Source of the DNA: Pseudothermotoga hypogea DSM 11164 = NBRC 106472
Lineage (GTDB): Bacteria; Thermotogota; Thermotogae; Thermotogales; DSM-5069
Assembly (NCBI RefSeq): GCF_000816145.1
Contig: NZ_CP007141.1
Span: 124,001 to 188,000 of the forward strand
Length of the DNA stretch: 64,000 nucleotides
Reading direction: 5' to 3'
A program made the position numbers and the translations under genes. The stretch's first letter is position 1, and each line of letters starts with the position of its first letter. The notes under the pieces were generated by a model that was not told where the DNA came from, did no database searches, and saw nothing but the letters and a program-made list of their open reading frames with translations. This document shows, in pieces, positions 63,933 to 64,000 of the stretch.

Positions 63933-64000
63933 ATCGAAGGATGAGCAGGTAGAATCCGGCCGAGACAAGTGCACTCACAGGAACAGTCGCGAACCATGAG
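63925..64000 (-). CDS. C-terminal end of a probable inorganic phosphate (PiT) permease, cut by window edge
   Basis: Reading the minus strand from the window end gives SWFATVPVSALVSAGFYLLI and then LRFI and a stop. The W..TVPVSAL pattern followed by a final hydrophobic helix is typical of the end of PiT-family phosphate permeases. Only 24 residues are visible, so the assignment is tentative. The gene is convergent with the small membrane gene after feoB. Confidence 0.45.
   Translation of the reverse strand, partial: SWFATVPVSALVSAGFYLLILRFI

Noticed and set aside
1-64000. CRISPR arrays, tRNA or rRNA genes, insertion sequences, phage or defence genes
   Set aside because: No spaced repeats, cloverleaf-like sequence, transposase or integrase motif was seen on either strand; gaps are short and fully accounted for.

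Overview
The window is a gene-dense stretch of a bacterial chromosome, most likely from the Thermotogota and probably a Pseudothermotoga-like species. Three observations support this. Proteins resemble Thermotoga maritima counterparts closely: CheA has His45 and CheY has Asp54 in the same positions, Mfd is short, and the murD-ftsW-murG-murC order and the rho-glucokinase-phosphoesterase neighbourhood beside the ribosomal operon match. The ribosomal proteins S4, S14, L24 and L36 all keep zinc cysteines. GTG and TTG starts, strong GGAGG ribosome-binding sites and 1-4 base gene overlaps are common. The genus is inferred from memory of these families, not from a database search. I saw no tRNA, rRNA, CRISPR array, insertion sequence or prophage, and no gap above 200 bases lacks a gene.

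Layout. 1-7382 (+): end of a chemoreceptor gene, an unknown anchored protein, and a complete peptide/oligosaccharide-type ABC importer (two ATPases, binding protein, two permeases). 7374-12089 (-): peptidoglycan genes murD-ftsW-murG-murC. 12167-17061 (+): KDPG aldolase, a tripartite tricarboxylate transporter (TctC, TctB, TctA) and CinA. 17029-31071 (+): a large chemotaxis and flagellar run (cheA-cheW-cheY-fliO-fliP-fliQ-fliR-flhB-flhA-flhF-flhG-PilZ-cheC-cheD-fliA) ending in three unrecognised genes. 31060-37686 (-): rho-glucokinase-phosphoesterase-PP-loop enzyme-mfd. 37692-57077 (-): a merged str-S10-spc-alpha ribosomal operon of about 19 kb, rpsL to rplQ, with its own promoter and a hairpin terminator. 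57171-61164 (-): uvrC, a small membrane protein, tmcAL and a cobalamin adenosyltransferase. 61174-63932 (+): iron-regulated feoA-feoB and a small membrane protein. 63925-64000 (-): the last residues of a probable phosphate permease.

How the parts work together. CheA, CheW and CheY signal to the flagellar motor. CheC and CheD adjust CheY phosphate and receptor amidation. FliO/P/Q/R, FlhA and FlhB form the export gate, FlhF/FlhG and a PilZ protein control placement and c-di-GMP response, and FliA transcribes late genes. Rho and Mfd, two factors that remove RNA polymerase from DNA, sit at the two ends of one transcription unit. The aldolase beside the Tct transporter suggests uptake of a sugar acid that ends in 2-keto-3-deoxy-6-phosphogluconate.

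The most interesting points are: the unknown three-gene tail after fliA; GC-rich hairpins placed directly after the most heavily needed gene of three different operons (two binding proteins and EF-Tu); probable CTG start codons for murD, fliR and flhB; all three convergent operon junctions overlapping at their stop codons; an iron-type operator on the feo promoter; and a PP-loop enzyme of unknown substrate. I did not find a clear new defence or mobile system.
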